The notes: a model not told the origin generated them from the letters alone. DNA of 64,000 nt from an uncultured Flavobacteriaceae bacterium (GCA_937136455.1 CAKZOO010000041.1:24207-88206); one strand, 5' to 3'; shown: positions 29,314 to 37,753, counted from the first letter of the stretch. Numbers and translations are program-made.

Positions 29314-29342
29314 TTGACACAAACCTGCATTTGTGGTAAAAT
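29314..29342 (+). promoter_or_regulatory. Sigma70-like promoter
   Basis: TTGACA (29314-29319) starting right after the primase-helicase stop, 17 bases, TGGTAAAAT with TAAAAT at 29337-29342. AGGAGGG and ATG (29359) follow closely. Confidence 0.7.
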
Positions 29343-29358
29343 AGTGCTAGGAGGGTTT

Positions 29359-29574
29359 ATGTTGACAGGTAGTGTAAGTAAATGGGGTTTAGAAGACTCT
29401 TATGTAATTTGTGTAGAAGTTTCTGATGGTAGTAGTATTGTTAAGTTTGGAAAAACTTACAAAATAGAAGATAATGTGCTGATAACACATCGTTATCGTA
29501 TTCACAAAATCTCATCCAAGTTCATCCCTGCAGTCAGCCTAGCTAAACTTCTCTACGGAGTGGAAGATGTTTGA
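29359..29574 (+). CDS. TNL-tail family protein (SEWG subgroup)
   Basis: 71 residues from ATG at 29359. MLTGSVSKWGLEDSYVICV, KISSKFIPAVSLAKLLYGVEDV. It matches 16014-16250 at the start (TGSVSKWGL / TGNVSEWGL) and before the tail. GGAGTGGAAG of the tail precedes the next ATG at 29567. Confidence 0.85.
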   Translation: MLTGSVSKWGLEDSYVICVEVSDGSSIVKFGKTYKIEDNVLITHRYRIHKISSKFIPAVSLAKLLYGVEDV

Positions 29575-29836
29575 TTTTACCCCAATGCAATTAGTCGGCA
29601 TGGCAGGCTCTCTACTCTTAGCACTCTGTGGTTTACCAGAAATGATTTACTCTCTGAAGCACAAAACGTGTAGAGTTCCTAGTTCTCTTTTGTGGCTATG
29701 GTTTACTGGAGAGCTTTGCAGTTTTGCTTACATACTGTATATCCAAGATTACGTTCTGACGCCAAATTACCTGTGTAATATTATAATTTTGGGTGTCTGC
29801 ATTTACTATTGGGTAAAGGAGAGGATAGGTGTATAA
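29567..29836 (+). CDS. PQ-loop / SemiSWEET-like small membrane protein
   Basis: 89 residues with three hydrophobic helices: MAGSLLLALCGLPEMIYSL, SSLLWLWFTGELCSFAYIL and NIIILGVCIYYWV. The first helix with CGLPEM, followed by K-T-CRVPSSLLWLW, matches the PQ-loop pattern (PQ...K.K....S...L) of SemiSWEET/PQ-loop proteins, which dimerise to transport small solutes. E replaces Q of the PQ pair. Transport is inferred from the fold only. Confidence 0.65.
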   Translation: MFDFTPMQLVGMAGSLLLALCGLPEMIYSLKHKTCRVPSSLLWLWFTGELCSFAYILYIQDYVLTPNYLCNIIILGVCIYYWVKERIGV

Positions 29837-30074
29837 AGTTGGAGATCAGATATTTATTTTAGGGGTTCAGTATGAAGACACAATGGGTTACCTAAAAAAC
29901 ACAATTAGAGCTATTGCAGCCTTTGACGGAAAATGTGAAGAACCCGGAAGATGTATAATGATAAAAAGAGGCATCATTGTAAATACTGGACATCACTGGT
30001 ACTTCAATAATTCCGAGGTGACCTCTGCAACAAATTTAGTCAAGCTTTTGTTTCTGGAAGAGAAAAATGTTTAA
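29829..30074 (+). CDS. TNL-tail family protein
   Basis: 81 residues, GTG start. MYKVGDQIFILGVQYEDTMG, HHWYFNNSEV, end SATNLVKLLFLEEKNV. GGAAGAGAAA in the tail codons precedes the overlapping next ATG. Confidence 0.82.
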   Translation: MYKVGDQIFILGVQYEDTMGYLKNTIRAIAAFDGKCEEPGRCIMIKRGIIVNTGHHWYFNNSEVTSATNLVKLLFLEEKNV

Positions 30075-30312
30075 TGTTCCAACAAAACCTGTTGATGAGT
30101 GGGGCGTAAAAGAGGGAGATTGGGTACTCTGTTTGCGTGCGAGTAACACAGGAAGCTGTATTGTTGGGGAAATTTATCCTATAACGAAAAGTCCAAGACA
30201 GGGCTACAATTTAGCTGTTAAGTCTCGCTTTGGGGTATTGTCTACCCCTAATAGTAAATTCGCTTTTGCTCCAGTAACCAACTTAACTAAATTACTTTAC
30301 CTAGGAAAATAA
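30067..30312 (+). CDS. TNL-tail family protein (SEWG subgroup)
   Basis: 81 residues, MFNVPTKPVDEWGVKEGDWV, LCLRASNTGSCIVGE, NSKFAFAPVTNLTKLLYLGK. Third member of the EWG/SKF subgroup with 16014 and 29359. TAGGAAAATAATG: the stop overlaps the next start by one base. Confidence 0.85.
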   Translation: MFNVPTKPVDEWGVKEGDWVLCLRASNTGSCIVGEIYPITKSPRQGYNLAVKSRFGVLSTPNSKFAFAPVTNLTKLLYLGK

Positions 30313-30614
30313 TGGAACTACTATTTGATAAATACGGAGAACAAACTGACCTACTAGTTGCGGTTTCCTGTGAGTTAATGAACTTATCTCAAATGGAGGA
30401 CGAAGCTCTGGTGGACGAAATCGAACACCTAATCGCAATTGTCCCTCAGATCGAACTGGATTTTGATGTTCTGCCGATCATAATGAAATTTCACGGTAAG
30501 GAAAAATTGTTAAGCAAGCATGACAGAAAATTGTTGGAAGGAACGTATGTTTTAGGACACGTTAACTTAGGGCTGGATTCTGAGGGGATAGTGACAAAAG
30601 TGGAGGCTAGGTGA
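30312..30614 (+). CDS. Hypothetical protein (100 aa)
   Basis: 100 acidic residues, largely helical (MNLSQMEDEALVDEIEHLIA ...), with a beta-like end (GHVNLGLDSEGIVTKV). Not recognised. Coupled at both ends; GGAGG near its end serves the following GTG. Confidence 0.7.
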   Translation: MELLFDKYGEQTDLLVAVSCELMNLSQMEDEALVDEIEHLIAIVPQIELDFDVLPIIMKFHGKEKLLSKHDRKLLEGTYVLGHVNLGLDSEGIVTKVEAR

Positions 30615-30886
30615 AACTAAAGAAACCTGTACTGAAATTAGTAAAAAAGATTTACGCAAGTAACTTTAGGCTTGGATATATTGGGATGGTGCGTGATGAA
30701 GTCATCGAGTTTGATCCTATTTTTAATGGTCAAATTACTGGAGTTGGTTTAGGTGTTATAACAGATTTAAAGGGGTGGGACTGTGCAGGATTTTCTACTT
30801 ACCATTGGCTAAGTATTCAAGAATACGATATCCTAGAACCTACCAACTTAGCCTGTATGCTTTACGGAGAGAAAAATGAAAGCTGA
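30611..30886 (+). CDS. TNL-tail family protein
   Basis: 91 residues, GTG start. Basic opening (MKLKKPVLKLVKKIY), RLGYIGMVRDEVIEF, end EPTNLACMLYGEKNES. The YGE codons (tac gga gag) give the ribosome site of the next gene. Confidence 0.78.
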   Translation: MKLKKPVLKLVKKIYASNFRLGYIGMVRDEVIEFDPIFNGQITGVGLGVITDLKGWDCAGFSTYHWLSIQEYDILEPTNLACMLYGEKNES

Positions 30887-31121
30887 GGATATAAAAATTA
30901 ATGGAGTGTACTGGGATAATTACCATAGATGTTTAATTGAGATAGTCAATAAAGTAGAATATGAAGGCGATTTTTGGTGGGAATACGACGACCTAACTCC
31001 AGATTTTGAGGGGACTATGGCACAGAATGTTGATCTTTACCCTGTCGAACTTGACGAAATCATGCCCCCATCCAATTTAACAAAACTACTCTATTTAGGA
31101 GAAGAATGGAATCTTACATAA
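30876..31121 (+). CDS. TNL-tail family protein upstream of DNA polymerase
   Basis: 81 residues, MKAEDIKINGVYWDNYHRCL, DFWWEYDDLTPDF, end PSNLTKLLYLGEEWNLT. The polymerase ATG (31106) lies inside its tail and uses TTAGGAGAAGA from the YLGEE codons, so translation of the two is physically tied. Confidence 0.85.
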   Translation: MKAEDIKINGVYWDNYHRCLIEIVNKVEYEGDFWWEYDDLTPDFEGTMAQNVDLYPVELDEIMPPSNLTKLLYLGEEWNLT

Positions 31122-33556
31122 TTGATAACGAAAAAGCTTACCAAGAGTTGCAAGACTATCTGTCTGAGAATCCAACTATTCTGGAAGAACGGGACGGATA
31201 CCTACGCACTGAGGAGTTTGAATTTTTTGTTAAGTGGGAACCTAAATCGGATTTAGACTCGCTAATTTTCGGTAAAGACCTGAGAAAAAAGGTTACTGCT
31301 ATCGAAGTTGTGGATGGGCAAGATGTTCTATTTTACGCAGACGGAACCACAGAGGCGCAACCTCATACATATTGGCTACTCACTGAGGTTAAGTTGGATA
31401 GTGGGTTTAAAAAACTAAAAGGCAATCAGCACTATAAGTGGATTAGGGAATTCTCTGATAAGGAAGATTTTAATAAATTCAGAGGAAAGCTTTCCAAAAA
31501 ACGAATAGACTTTTACTGTATCTGGAATGAGAAAGAATCTGCTATGGTTTACCATGGCATTACCCTATTTAACGATATGAAAATGGAGGACGTTTCTGTC
31601 CTCTCTTTCGATATTGAAGCTGACGGATTAGTGGAACATCCAGACTCACAAGTTTTTCTAATAACCAACACATACCGAAAGGGTGATGTAATAATTAGAA
31701 AACATTTTAGACTAGACGATTACTCAGATGACTGCGGTGAGATGATAGATGCTTGGTGTAACTGGGTGCGTGAATACGATCCTACGCTAGTCACAGGTCA
31801 CAACATCTTCGGATATGATTGTAGATATTTGAATCATGTAGCAAATCTTTACGGAACCGAACTATATCTAGGTAAGGATGGCTCTGCTGTCAAATTTGGT
31901 AGAAAGGCTAAAAAATATCGTGTGGACGGAACTCAAACTTGGGATTACGTAAATGCTGAGATATTCGGAAGGCACGTAATTGACGGAATGTTTTTGGCGG
32001 TAAAATATGATATTGGCAGGAATTATCCTAGTTGGGGACTAAAACCTATTGCTGAATACGAAGGTCTAATTAAGGAAGGAAGGCAATTTTACGACGCAAG
32101 TAAAATCAAGGATAACTGGCACGACCCTGTTGAAAGGGAAAAAATTGTAGCATACGGTATTGACGATTCAGACGACTCATTAGGAATTATGGATTTAATG
32201 CTGCCTAGCTTTTTCTATACTGCCCAGAGTATTCCTAAGCCGTTACAGACTGTAATTAATTCCGCTTCTGGATCATGGTTGAATTCAATTATGGTTAGAG
32301 CTTATTTGCAGGAAGGTCACTCGATTCCAAAAGCAAACGAAAACCAAAGAGTTGCGGGGGGAATGAGTTACGGTATTCCGGGGATATATTCCAATGTTGC
32401 AAAATTCGATGCAGCATCGTTTTATCCTAGCACTGTCCTAACTTTCAAAATTTATGACGAGAAAAAAGACCCTAAAGCCTACTACTACGAGATGGTAAAA
32501 TATTTTACAGAAAAAAGATTTGAGCAGAAGGGAGAATATAAAAAAACTGGAGATAAATATTTTGACGACCTGCAAGCTTCGAGTAAAGTTTTTATCAATT
32601 CGGCTTATGGACTGCTAGGAACCCCCGGACTCAACTATAACTCTTTTGAGAACGCATCACTTATTACTAAATGTTGTAGGAAAGGTTTACAAAAATGTAT
32701 TGAGTGGGCAACAGGAAAGGATGCTAACTATTGGTGGGCAGAGTACGAGGAAGAACAGGATTTTCCTGATTATAGTTTTATTGACTCAAAATCTGAGCTG
32801 TCTGCTGAAGAAATGCCTAGACACGATTGGCAACTTGTAAATATTGACACTGACTCATTATCTTTCTGTAAAGCAGATCAGTCTGAGTGGACAGAAAGTG
32901 ATTACGAAAAGGTGTTAAAAGAGATTAATCAGATAATGTATTCTCCTTGGGAGGATGATGGAAATTTTGATAGATTTGTAGTTTTAAAAGCCAAAAATTA
33001 TGCAATGAGGGAGATGGGTAAAGATAAAATTAAAATTAAGGGGAGTTCATTTATTGATGCTAAAAAGGAACCAGCACTCAGAGAAATGATGAAAAATCTT
33101 GTAACAAACTTTATCAACCATGATCTGGATTATGTTACAGTTTATCATCAGTATCTAAGAGAAGCATTAGATATCCAAGATATCTCTAGGTGGTGCGTTA
33201 AAAAATCTATTACCGAGAAACTTCTTGAGGCTAACGACACAGCTAAGCAGAAAGTCCTAGCCGCAATTGGTGACAAAAAGGTGAGTGTAGGAGATAAGGT
33301 GTACCTGTATAATGCGGTAGACGGTATGGTTCAGAAAGTAGCCAAAGGTGAACCTGTATTTTTAAAGTCAGGGGAACCTAAAATGATCGAAAATAGGGTT
33401 GTGAGGTTACGGGAGAATTTTGATGGAGATTATGAAAAAATGCACTACGTCAAAAGGGTATTTAAAACTATGGAGATATTTCAAAATATAATCGACATGG
33501 ATAAAATCCTAAATTATTCCCTAAAAAAGAATATCAAATTATTGGAGGAGCTATGA
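31106..33556 (+). CDS. Family B DNA polymerase with 3'-5' exonuclease
   Basis: 816 residues. Exonuclease: SFDIEADG (D169, E171), TGHNIFGYD, and YGIDDSDDS. Polymerase: motif A FDAASFYPS (D435), motif B KVFINSAYGLLG, motif C NIDTDSLSF (D581, D583). All catalytic acids are present. It is the replicative polymerase, acting with the primase-helicase (27346). The N-terminal domain contains SDLDSLIFGKDL, which loosely resembles the tails of the small proteins (for example TNLDALVLGEDL at 12661); this may be chance. Confidence 0.95.
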   Translation: MESYIIDNEKAYQELQDYLSENPTILEERDGYLRTEEFEFFVKWEPKSDLDSLIFGKDLRKKVTAIEVVDGQDVLFYADGTTEAQPHTYWLLTEVKLDSGFKKLKGNQHYKWIREFSDKEDFNKFRGKLSKKRIDFYCIWNEKESAMVYHGITLFNDMKMEDVSVLSFDIEADGLVEHPDSQVFLITNTYRKGDVIIRKHFRLDDYSDDCGEMIDAWCNWVREYDPTLVTGHNIFGYDCRYLNHVANLYGTELYLGKDGSAVKFGRKAKKYRVDGTQTWDYVNAEIFGRHVIDGMFLAVKYDIGRNYPSWGLKPIAEYEGLIKEGRQFYDASKIKDNWHDPVEREKIVAYGIDDSDDSLGIMDLMLPSFFYTAQSIPKPLQTVINSASGSWLNSIMVRAYLQEGHSIPKANENQRVAGGMSYGIPGIYSNVAKFDAASFYPSTVLTFKIYDEKKDPKAYYYEMVKYFTEKRFEQKGEYKKTGDKYFDDLQASSKVFINSAYGLLGTPGLNYNSFENASLITKCCRKGLQKCIEWATGKDANYWWAEYEEEQDFPDYSFIDSKSELSAEEMPRHDWQLVNIDTDSLSFCKADQSEWTESDYEKVLKEINQIMYSPWEDDGNFDRFVVLKAKNYAMREMGKDKIKIKGSSFIDAKKEPALREMMKNLVTNFINHDLDYVTVYHQYLREALDIQDISRWCVKKSITEKLLEANDTAKQKVLAAIGDKKVSVGDKVYLYNAVDGMVQKVAKGEPVFLKSGEPKMIENRVVRLRENFDGDYEKMHYVKRVFKTMEIFQNIIDMDKILNYSLKKNIKLLEEL

Positions 33557-34008
33557 AAAGATTCCTAAACTACATCATAAAATTCTTCTATTACGGATAC
33601 CACGGTGCCAAATACTGCTACGACTGGGATGCACACGGAGTTTACGCTCTGGAATACGCCCACCTAAAGCGTGTGTCCAAGTTCCTATCTGATCCAGATA
33701 AAACCCATCTGATATGTAACGGTGACCCTGACAGCAAACATCTCAGAAAGCTGAGAGAGTTGGTGGAGCTTAGTAAATTTATGTCAGATGGTGGAGATTT
33801 TATGGACAACACTTACAAGGTTTCAGAAAACTACAAATGGCAGGATTACATGGTTCCCAACAAAGCTAAAACTTTGTATAGATTCGACCCACCAGAAACC
33901 TATAAAAAAGAAATGAAAATAGCTAGGAAGCTGGATAAAGGAGTAACTGAGTGTAGGAGAGAGCGTTACCAGAAGCTGAGAAAGAATTTAGGAGTATGGT
34001 GGGATTAA
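33553..34008 (+). CDS. Hypothetical protein downstream of DNA polymerase (151 aa)
   Basis: 151 residues. Aromatic and basic: KFFYYGYHGAKYCYDWDAHG, then CNGDPDSKHLRKLRELVELS and a C-terminal basic helix (CRRERYQKLRKNLG). ATGA overlap with the polymerase gene, after GGAGG. I have the impression of similar phage proteins next to replication genes, without known function. Confidence 0.78.
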   Translation: MKRFLNYIIKFFYYGYHGAKYCYDWDAHGVYALEYAHLKRVSKFLSDPDKTHLICNGDPDSKHLRKLRELVELSKFMSDGGDFMDNTYKVSENYKWQDYMVPNKAKTLYRFDPPETYKKEMKIARKLDKGVTECRRERYQKLRKNLGVWWD

Positions 34009-34235
34009 TGTATAAAAAAGATGATATTGTTTTTATTACGTACGAATCATTTTTAAATTACGTTCAGATAATTAATAGTGGTAATGGTAGTCGTAATTTT
34101 TATGACGTTTATCAAATCACTAAACCAGTTAGAGGTAACCGAGACTATCAAATTGAATATTACCTCACCCCAACAAACTCCAGACTCTGTTGTGGTCTAG
34201 AAAAATTATTAGTAGGAGCTTATGATGAAATATAA
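34008..34235 (+). CDS. TNL-tail family protein
   Basis: 75 residues from ATG at 34008 (overlapping the previous TAA). MYKKDDIVFITYESFLNYVQ, end TPTNSRLCCGLEKLLVGAYDEI. Tail partly degraded. GTAGGAGCTT in its codons precedes two ATGs of the next gene. Confidence 0.75.
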   Translation: MYKKDDIVFITYESFLNYVQIINSGNGSRNFYDVYQITKPVRGNRDYQIEYYLTPTNSRLCCGLEKLLVGAYDEI

Positions 34236-34434
34236 AGTTGGTGACAAATTACTCTGTATTAAATCTGAATTTTTTCATGAAGGTAGAGTTTACACTATAA
34301 AAGAACACAATAAGGAAACGAAACACATGTATGAGAATATAGATTTTAAGGAATCTGAGTTTCTCTTCGTTCCTGTAGAAGGATGCAAGTTCACACACTT
34401 AACAAATTTAACTAAGTTGTTGTATTTAGATTGA
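34225..34434 (+). CDS. TNL-tail family protein
   Basis: 69 residues from the second of two adjacent ATGs (34222, 34225), the one better spaced from GGAG. MKYKVGDKLLCIKSEFFHEG, end HLTNLTKLLYLD. The tail stops one residue early, with no ribosome-site GGAG, and a perfect promoter follows instead. Confidence 0.82.
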   Translation: MKYKVGDKLLCIKSEFFHEGRVYTIKEHNKETKHMYENIDFKESEFLFVPVEGCKFTHLTNLTKLLYLD

Positions 34435-34459
34435 CAGAATCTTAATACTAATATATAAT
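34431..34459 (+). promoter_or_regulatory. Consensus sigma70 promoter
   Basis: TTGACA (34431-34436), 17 bases, TATAAT (34454-34459): both hexamers match the bacterial consensus exactly, unlike the TAAAAT elements elsewhere. It precedes the exonuclease gene with AAGGAAGG before its ATG. Confidence 0.8.
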
Positions 34460-34490
34460 AGTAGGTCGGACTAACCAAGGAAGGAAAAAT

Positions 34491-35507
34491 ATGACCAGAA
34501 AAAGTAAAATACGTGATCTAAAAGAGAGGTTTGAAAAAACACTCAAAAAGGTTGGGAAAGAACTTAGAAAGCTACCAGTTGACGTTAAGCGTGACGAGTA
34601 CATCAGAACTACCGTAGATAGCGATATCAGTGACAGGTTAAATAAAGAGGAACTAAATTTTCTTGGAGGTTTCCGAGAAGCAAAAAAGCATTTAAAAGAA
34701 ATCAGCAGTATCCAAACCTCCATACCTAAAATCCTAATTTTTGATATAGAGACTGCACCTTTGGAATCCTACCATTGGGGACTGTGGAACCAGAACATAG
34801 GTTTAAATCAGGTCAAGGAAGACTGGACAGTTCTGTCATGGGCGGCTAAGTGGGCAGGCTCTGACGAAGTTTTTTACATGGATACTAGCAAACAAAAAGA
34901 CCTACGTGACGACAGAAAAATCCTAGAAGGAATTTGGAAACTTTTGGATGAAGCTGATATTACCGTCACTCAGAATGGGGTATCTTTTGACCATAAAAAA
35001 CTTAACGCTAGGTTTATCCAGCACGGAATGAAACCGCCTTCTTCTTGTAAAAAATTAGATACGAAGCTTATGGCTAAAAAGTATTTCAAGTTCACATCAA
35101 ATAAGCTTGAGTACATGACAGACAAACTCTGTACTAAATACAAAAAATTATCTCACGGTAAATTTCCGGGCATGGCTCTGTGGACTGAGTATCTGAAAGG
35201 GAATAAAGAAGCCGCTAAAGAGATGAAGCTTTACAATGAATATGATGTGAGATCGTTAGAAGAACTCTTTTTCAAACTCCTCCCTTGGGACAATCAAATC
35301 GATTTCAATACGTATATCGATAGCTGCGAGATGCACATCTGTACTTGTGGAAGTGTGGATAGTGTAAAGAAAGGATTTCACTATACCAGAACTGGTAAAT
35401 ACCAAAAGTATATTTGCAAAAGTTGTGGTAAGGAAAGTCGTGACAGAACTAACCTATTATCCAAAGACAAAAGAAAGAAGACTATTCGTTCTAGGTGTTC
35501 TAGGTGA
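34491..35507 (+). CDS. DnaQ-like 3'-5' exonuclease with C-terminal zinc ribbon
   Basis: 338 residues. After a 75-residue basic, helical start comes an RNase H-like exonuclease: LIFDIETAPLES (D85, E87), TQNGVSFDHKKLNARF and YNEYDVRSLEELF. A C-terminal ribbon has CTCGSVDSVKKGFH and YICKSCGKES. Likely a DNA exonuclease in repair, recombination or host DNA breakdown, separate from the polymerase proofreading domain. It has its own strong promoter. Ends in a GTGA overlap. Confidence 0.85.
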   Translation: MTRKSKIRDLKERFEKTLKKVGKELRKLPVDVKRDEYIRTTVDSDISDRLNKEELNFLGGFREAKKHLKEISSIQTSIPKILIFDIETAPLESYHWGLWNQNIGLNQVKEDWTVLSWAAKWAGSDEVFYMDTSKQKDLRDDRKILEGIWKLLDEADITVTQNGVSFDHKKLNARFIQHGMKPPSSCKKLDTKLMAKKYFKFTSNKLEYMTDKLCTKYKKLSHGKFPGMALWTEYLKGNKEAAKEMKLYNEYDVRSLEELFFKLLPWDNQIDFNTYIDSCEMHICTCGSVDSVKKGFHYTRTGKYQKYICKSCGKESRDRTNLLSKDKRKKTIRSRCSR

Positions 35508-35791
35508 TAAATGTGAATAGTATGCTCAGTACTGGCAAACATGATTTTGAAATACATAACAATCTCTTCCCCTTTAAATTAGGGGAGGAGGTTATTTGCA
35601 CTGAGGTTCCAAATGTATATTCAACATTTCTAACTGTCGGTAAGAGTTATGAAATTGGCTACGATTCCCATTACTATCTAGGTATAATGGATCACACAAG
35701 TAAAACTCTGGGTGTAAATTTTAGAAACCCAAAATACTTTGTAAGAAAAAATAAATTGTCCAACTTACTGTGGAGAGGTTTGGATGAGTAA
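35504..35791 (+). CDS. TNL-tail family protein with N-terminal extension
   Basis: 95 residues, GTG start. A 25-residue extension precedes FKLGEEVICTEVPNVYS ... LTVGKSYEIGYDSHYY ... RKNKLSNLLWRGLDE. TGGAGAGG in the LWRG codons is the ribosome site of the HNH gene that follows. Confidence 0.78.
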   Translation: MINVNSMLSTGKHDFEIHNNLFPFKLGEEVICTEVPNVYSTFLTVGKSYEIGYDSHYYLGIMDHTSKTLGVNFRNPKYFVRKNKLSNLLWRGLDE

Positions 35792-36491
35792 AGTTTGTAC
35801 TAAGTGTGGAAAGAGTTTTCCGGGAACTTCAGAATATTTTTTCAGATGTAAGTCTAAATCTACAGGACTTAGACCTGATTGTAAATCTTGTGTCAAAAGT
35901 AGACGGAAAAAGTATTATACTAAAACCAGAGATAAACACCTAAAGAAGATGAGAGAGTGGTATGAGTATTACAAAGAAAACGGATTGAAGAGGGACAATG
36001 TTACTCCAGAAGAAATACAGGAGATTGAAAACAGGAAGAGGTTAAGGAAGAAGAAGGATTCTAAGAAAACTGACGCTCAAAGACGGCACGAGATAAACAA
36101 TGATACTCTAAAAGGATTTATCCTTAAACTAAAAAAGTACACTAATACCGCATGGAGAAGGAATTATTCAAAAAATACTTTATCTCATAAATACCTTTGT
36201 TGCGATCATTTTCAATTTAAAAAACACTTGATTAAAACATTTGAAGATCGATACTCGGTAAAATGGAGAGACGATTTTAGAAAATTTTTGCACATAGATC
36301 ACATAATCCCGTTGTCTAAAGCTTCCAGTAGGGAAGAAGCAATAGAATTAACACATTATAAAAATACACAATTTTTATACAGTAAAGATAATAATATAAA
36401 GTTCGATAAAACAGATTTTAAAAACATAACAAGTAAGAACCTTATTGACAGATTGGATAGTGAAGGTGTAGAATATGAAAGACTCAATTAA
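35784..36491 (+). CDS. HNH endonuclease with N-terminal zinc ribbon
   Basis: 235 very basic residues. N-terminal ribbon (CTKCGKSF ... CKSCVKSRR), helical basic middle, C-terminal HNH variant (LHIDHIIPLSKASSREEAIE, then HYKNTQFLYSKDNNIKF). Typical free-standing phage endonuclease. Its last 17 bases overlap the ClpP-like gene, as if inserted tightly before it. Confidence 0.85.
   Translation: MSKVCTKCGKSFPGTSEYFFRCKSKSTGLRPDCKSCVKSRRKKYYTKTRDKHLKKMREWYEYYKENGLKRDNVTPEEIQEIENRKRLRKKKDSKKTDAQRRHEINNDTLKGFILKLKKYTNTAWRRNYSKNTLSHKYLCCDHFQFKKHLIKTFEDRYSVKWRDDFRKFLHIDHIIPLSKASSREEAIELTHYKNTQFLYSKDNNIKFDKTDFKNITSKNLIDRLDSEGVEYERLN
36445..36474 (+). promoter_or_regulatory. Possible promoter inside the HNH gene
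   Basis: TTGACA (36445-36450), 18 bases, TAGAAT (36469-36474), directly in front of the ClpP-like gene at 36475. It would start transcription inside that gene, so it may be fortuitous. Confidence 0.25.
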
Positions 36492-37050
36492 TTCGTTACA
36501 AGATAACTCTATTTGTTTAGAAACAAGAACCATCTTTTTCTTTGAAGAGATAACTTCAGAAAGTATGCAGAGATTCATAAAAAACCTACACATTTTGGAT
36601 AATTACAAGGAGGGGGATATCAATATTAAAATGTCTTCTGAAGGTGGGTGTGTTGCTTCAGGATTTGCAATGTATGATGCAATCAAGGCTTGTGAGAGCG
36701 ATGTTAATATTTACGGATATTCAGAAATAGCGTCAATGGCTACTGTAGTGTTTCAGGCAGGAAATAAAAGAATCCTAATGCCTAATAGCTATATGTTACT
36801 TCATTGGGGAGATCAGACAATCTCAGGTCATCCAAAAAGTAACGAAAACTGGCTGAAACTTTATAAGGATTTGGATGACAGGTGTAATAAAATTTACTTA
36901 GAGAAAATTAATAACCGACAAAAAGAAAAGAAGAAAAAGCAGATACAGGTTCAGGAACTAGAGAAAATGTTAGATTTTGATACCGTAATTCTACCTAAAA
37001 AAGTTGTCTCCCTAGGTCTAGCTGACCTAATTCTGGAAGATTCCTATTGA
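36475..37050 (+). CDS. ClpP-like serine protease
   Basis: 191 residues. ClpP/crotonase fold: MSSEGGCVASGFAMYDAI, nucleophile in SEIASMATVV (S87), histidine in YMLLHWGD (H110), acidic residue near the end (GLADLI). The helical insertion (KEKKKKQIQVQELEKML) is polar. Phage ClpP-like proteins usually act as head-maturation proteases, but this one is far from head genes, so a regulatory or host-directed role is possible. ATG overlaps the HNH gene end. Confidence 0.85.
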   Translation: MKDSINSLQDNSICLETRTIFFFEEITSESMQRFIKNLHILDNYKEGDINIKMSSEGGCVASGFAMYDAIKACESDVNIYGYSEIASMATVVFQAGNKRILMPNSYMLLHWGDQTISGHPKSNENWLKLYKDLDDRCNKIYLEKINNRQKEKKKKQIQVQELEKMLDFDTVILPKKVVSLGLADLILEDSY

Positions 37051-37208
37051 GCTACCTAGCACTTTCTGTAATTATTTTAAAAATTCTCTTGCTAGTTGTC
37101 TGGAAGTATGGTAAAATAGTACTTAGGCTAAGGCTACCCGACTTCGCTAAGAGGTTTATTCGGTGGCGATTTATGAATATATTGTGGAGATTTCTGGGAG
37201 GTTTTTAG
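37047..37208 (+). CDS. Possible small membrane peptide (53 aa), TTG start
   Basis: TTG overlapping the previous TGA, GGAAG upstream, 53 codons to a TAG that overlaps the next GTG. Hydrophobic start (LALSVIILKILLLVVW) and a strongly basic rest. The promoter at 37089-37117 lies inside it, which lowers my confidence. Confidence 0.4.
   Translation: MSYLALSVIILKILLLVVWKYGKIVLRLRLPDFAKRFIRWRFMNILWRFLGGF
37089..37117 (+). promoter_or_regulatory. Sigma70-like promoter
   Basis: TTGCTA (37089-37094), 17 bases, TGGTAAAAT with TAAAAT at 37112-37117. It drives the fusion gene at 37208 through a 90-base leader containing CTTAG/CTAAG repeats. Confidence 0.6.
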
Positions 37209-37753
37209 TGAAGTTTAAAATTGGAGACAGGATTTATCTAAAAAGTTCCGATATGTACCCTATCGGTTTTGATGAAAAGAAAGACAAGATAATTGTTTAT
37301 AGAAGGTTTACTGACGGTTATGAGTGTTTTTGGGAAAGTAATTATAGTAAGCACTTCTTTCCTTTTCAATCGGTTGTTGGGCATGAGGACGAGGGAGACG
37401 CAGAAGTGTCCTCTGGTGGCTCTCTCCGTTACAACACTGGGAAGCCTCAGTTTTCCCACCTGTCCCCAGATTTCATTATGGAAATGGCTAATCTTATGAC
37501 TAAATCCGCAGAAAAATATAGTAGACAGAATTGGTTAAGGAAACAAGATATCAGAACCGCAGCAGACAGTTTATTTCGACACTACTCCGCTTTTATGTCA
37601 GGTCAAGATAATGATGAAGGAGGTAGCGAAATGAGTCACCTACTTCATATTGCAGTAAATGCTATGATTATGTGGGAAAATTATAGGATGTACGGGAAGG
37701 AAGTTGATAATAGATTCTATAAAACAATAAAGGAGTTGATGGGTGAAAATTAA
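37208..37753 (+). CDS. TNL-family N-domain fused to dATP/dGTP diphosphohydrolase-type domain
   Basis: 181 residues from GTG at 37208, seven bases after GGGAGG; a GTG at 37163 is less likely. Residues 1-60 (MKFKIGDRIYLKSSDMYPIG ... FPFQSVVGHED) look like the small-protein family N-domain. After a linker, RYNTGKPQFSHL, KSAEKYSRQNWLRKQD, FRHYSAFMSGQDNDEGG and MSHLLHIAVNAMIMWENY match the DUF5664/MazZ-type N-terminal domain, which removes dATP and dGTP (or related nucleotides) from the pool. The TNL tail is absent. A direct fusion with the small family is unusual. Confidence 0.82.
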   Translation: MKFKIGDRIYLKSSDMYPIGFDEKKDKIIVYRRFTDGYECFWESNYSKHFFPFQSVVGHEDEGDAEVSSGGSLRYNTGKPQFSHLSPDFIMEMANLMTKSAEKYSRQNWLRKQDIRTAADSLFRHYSAFMSGQDNDEGGSEMSHLLHIAVNAMIMWENYRMYGKEVDNRFYKTIKELMGEN

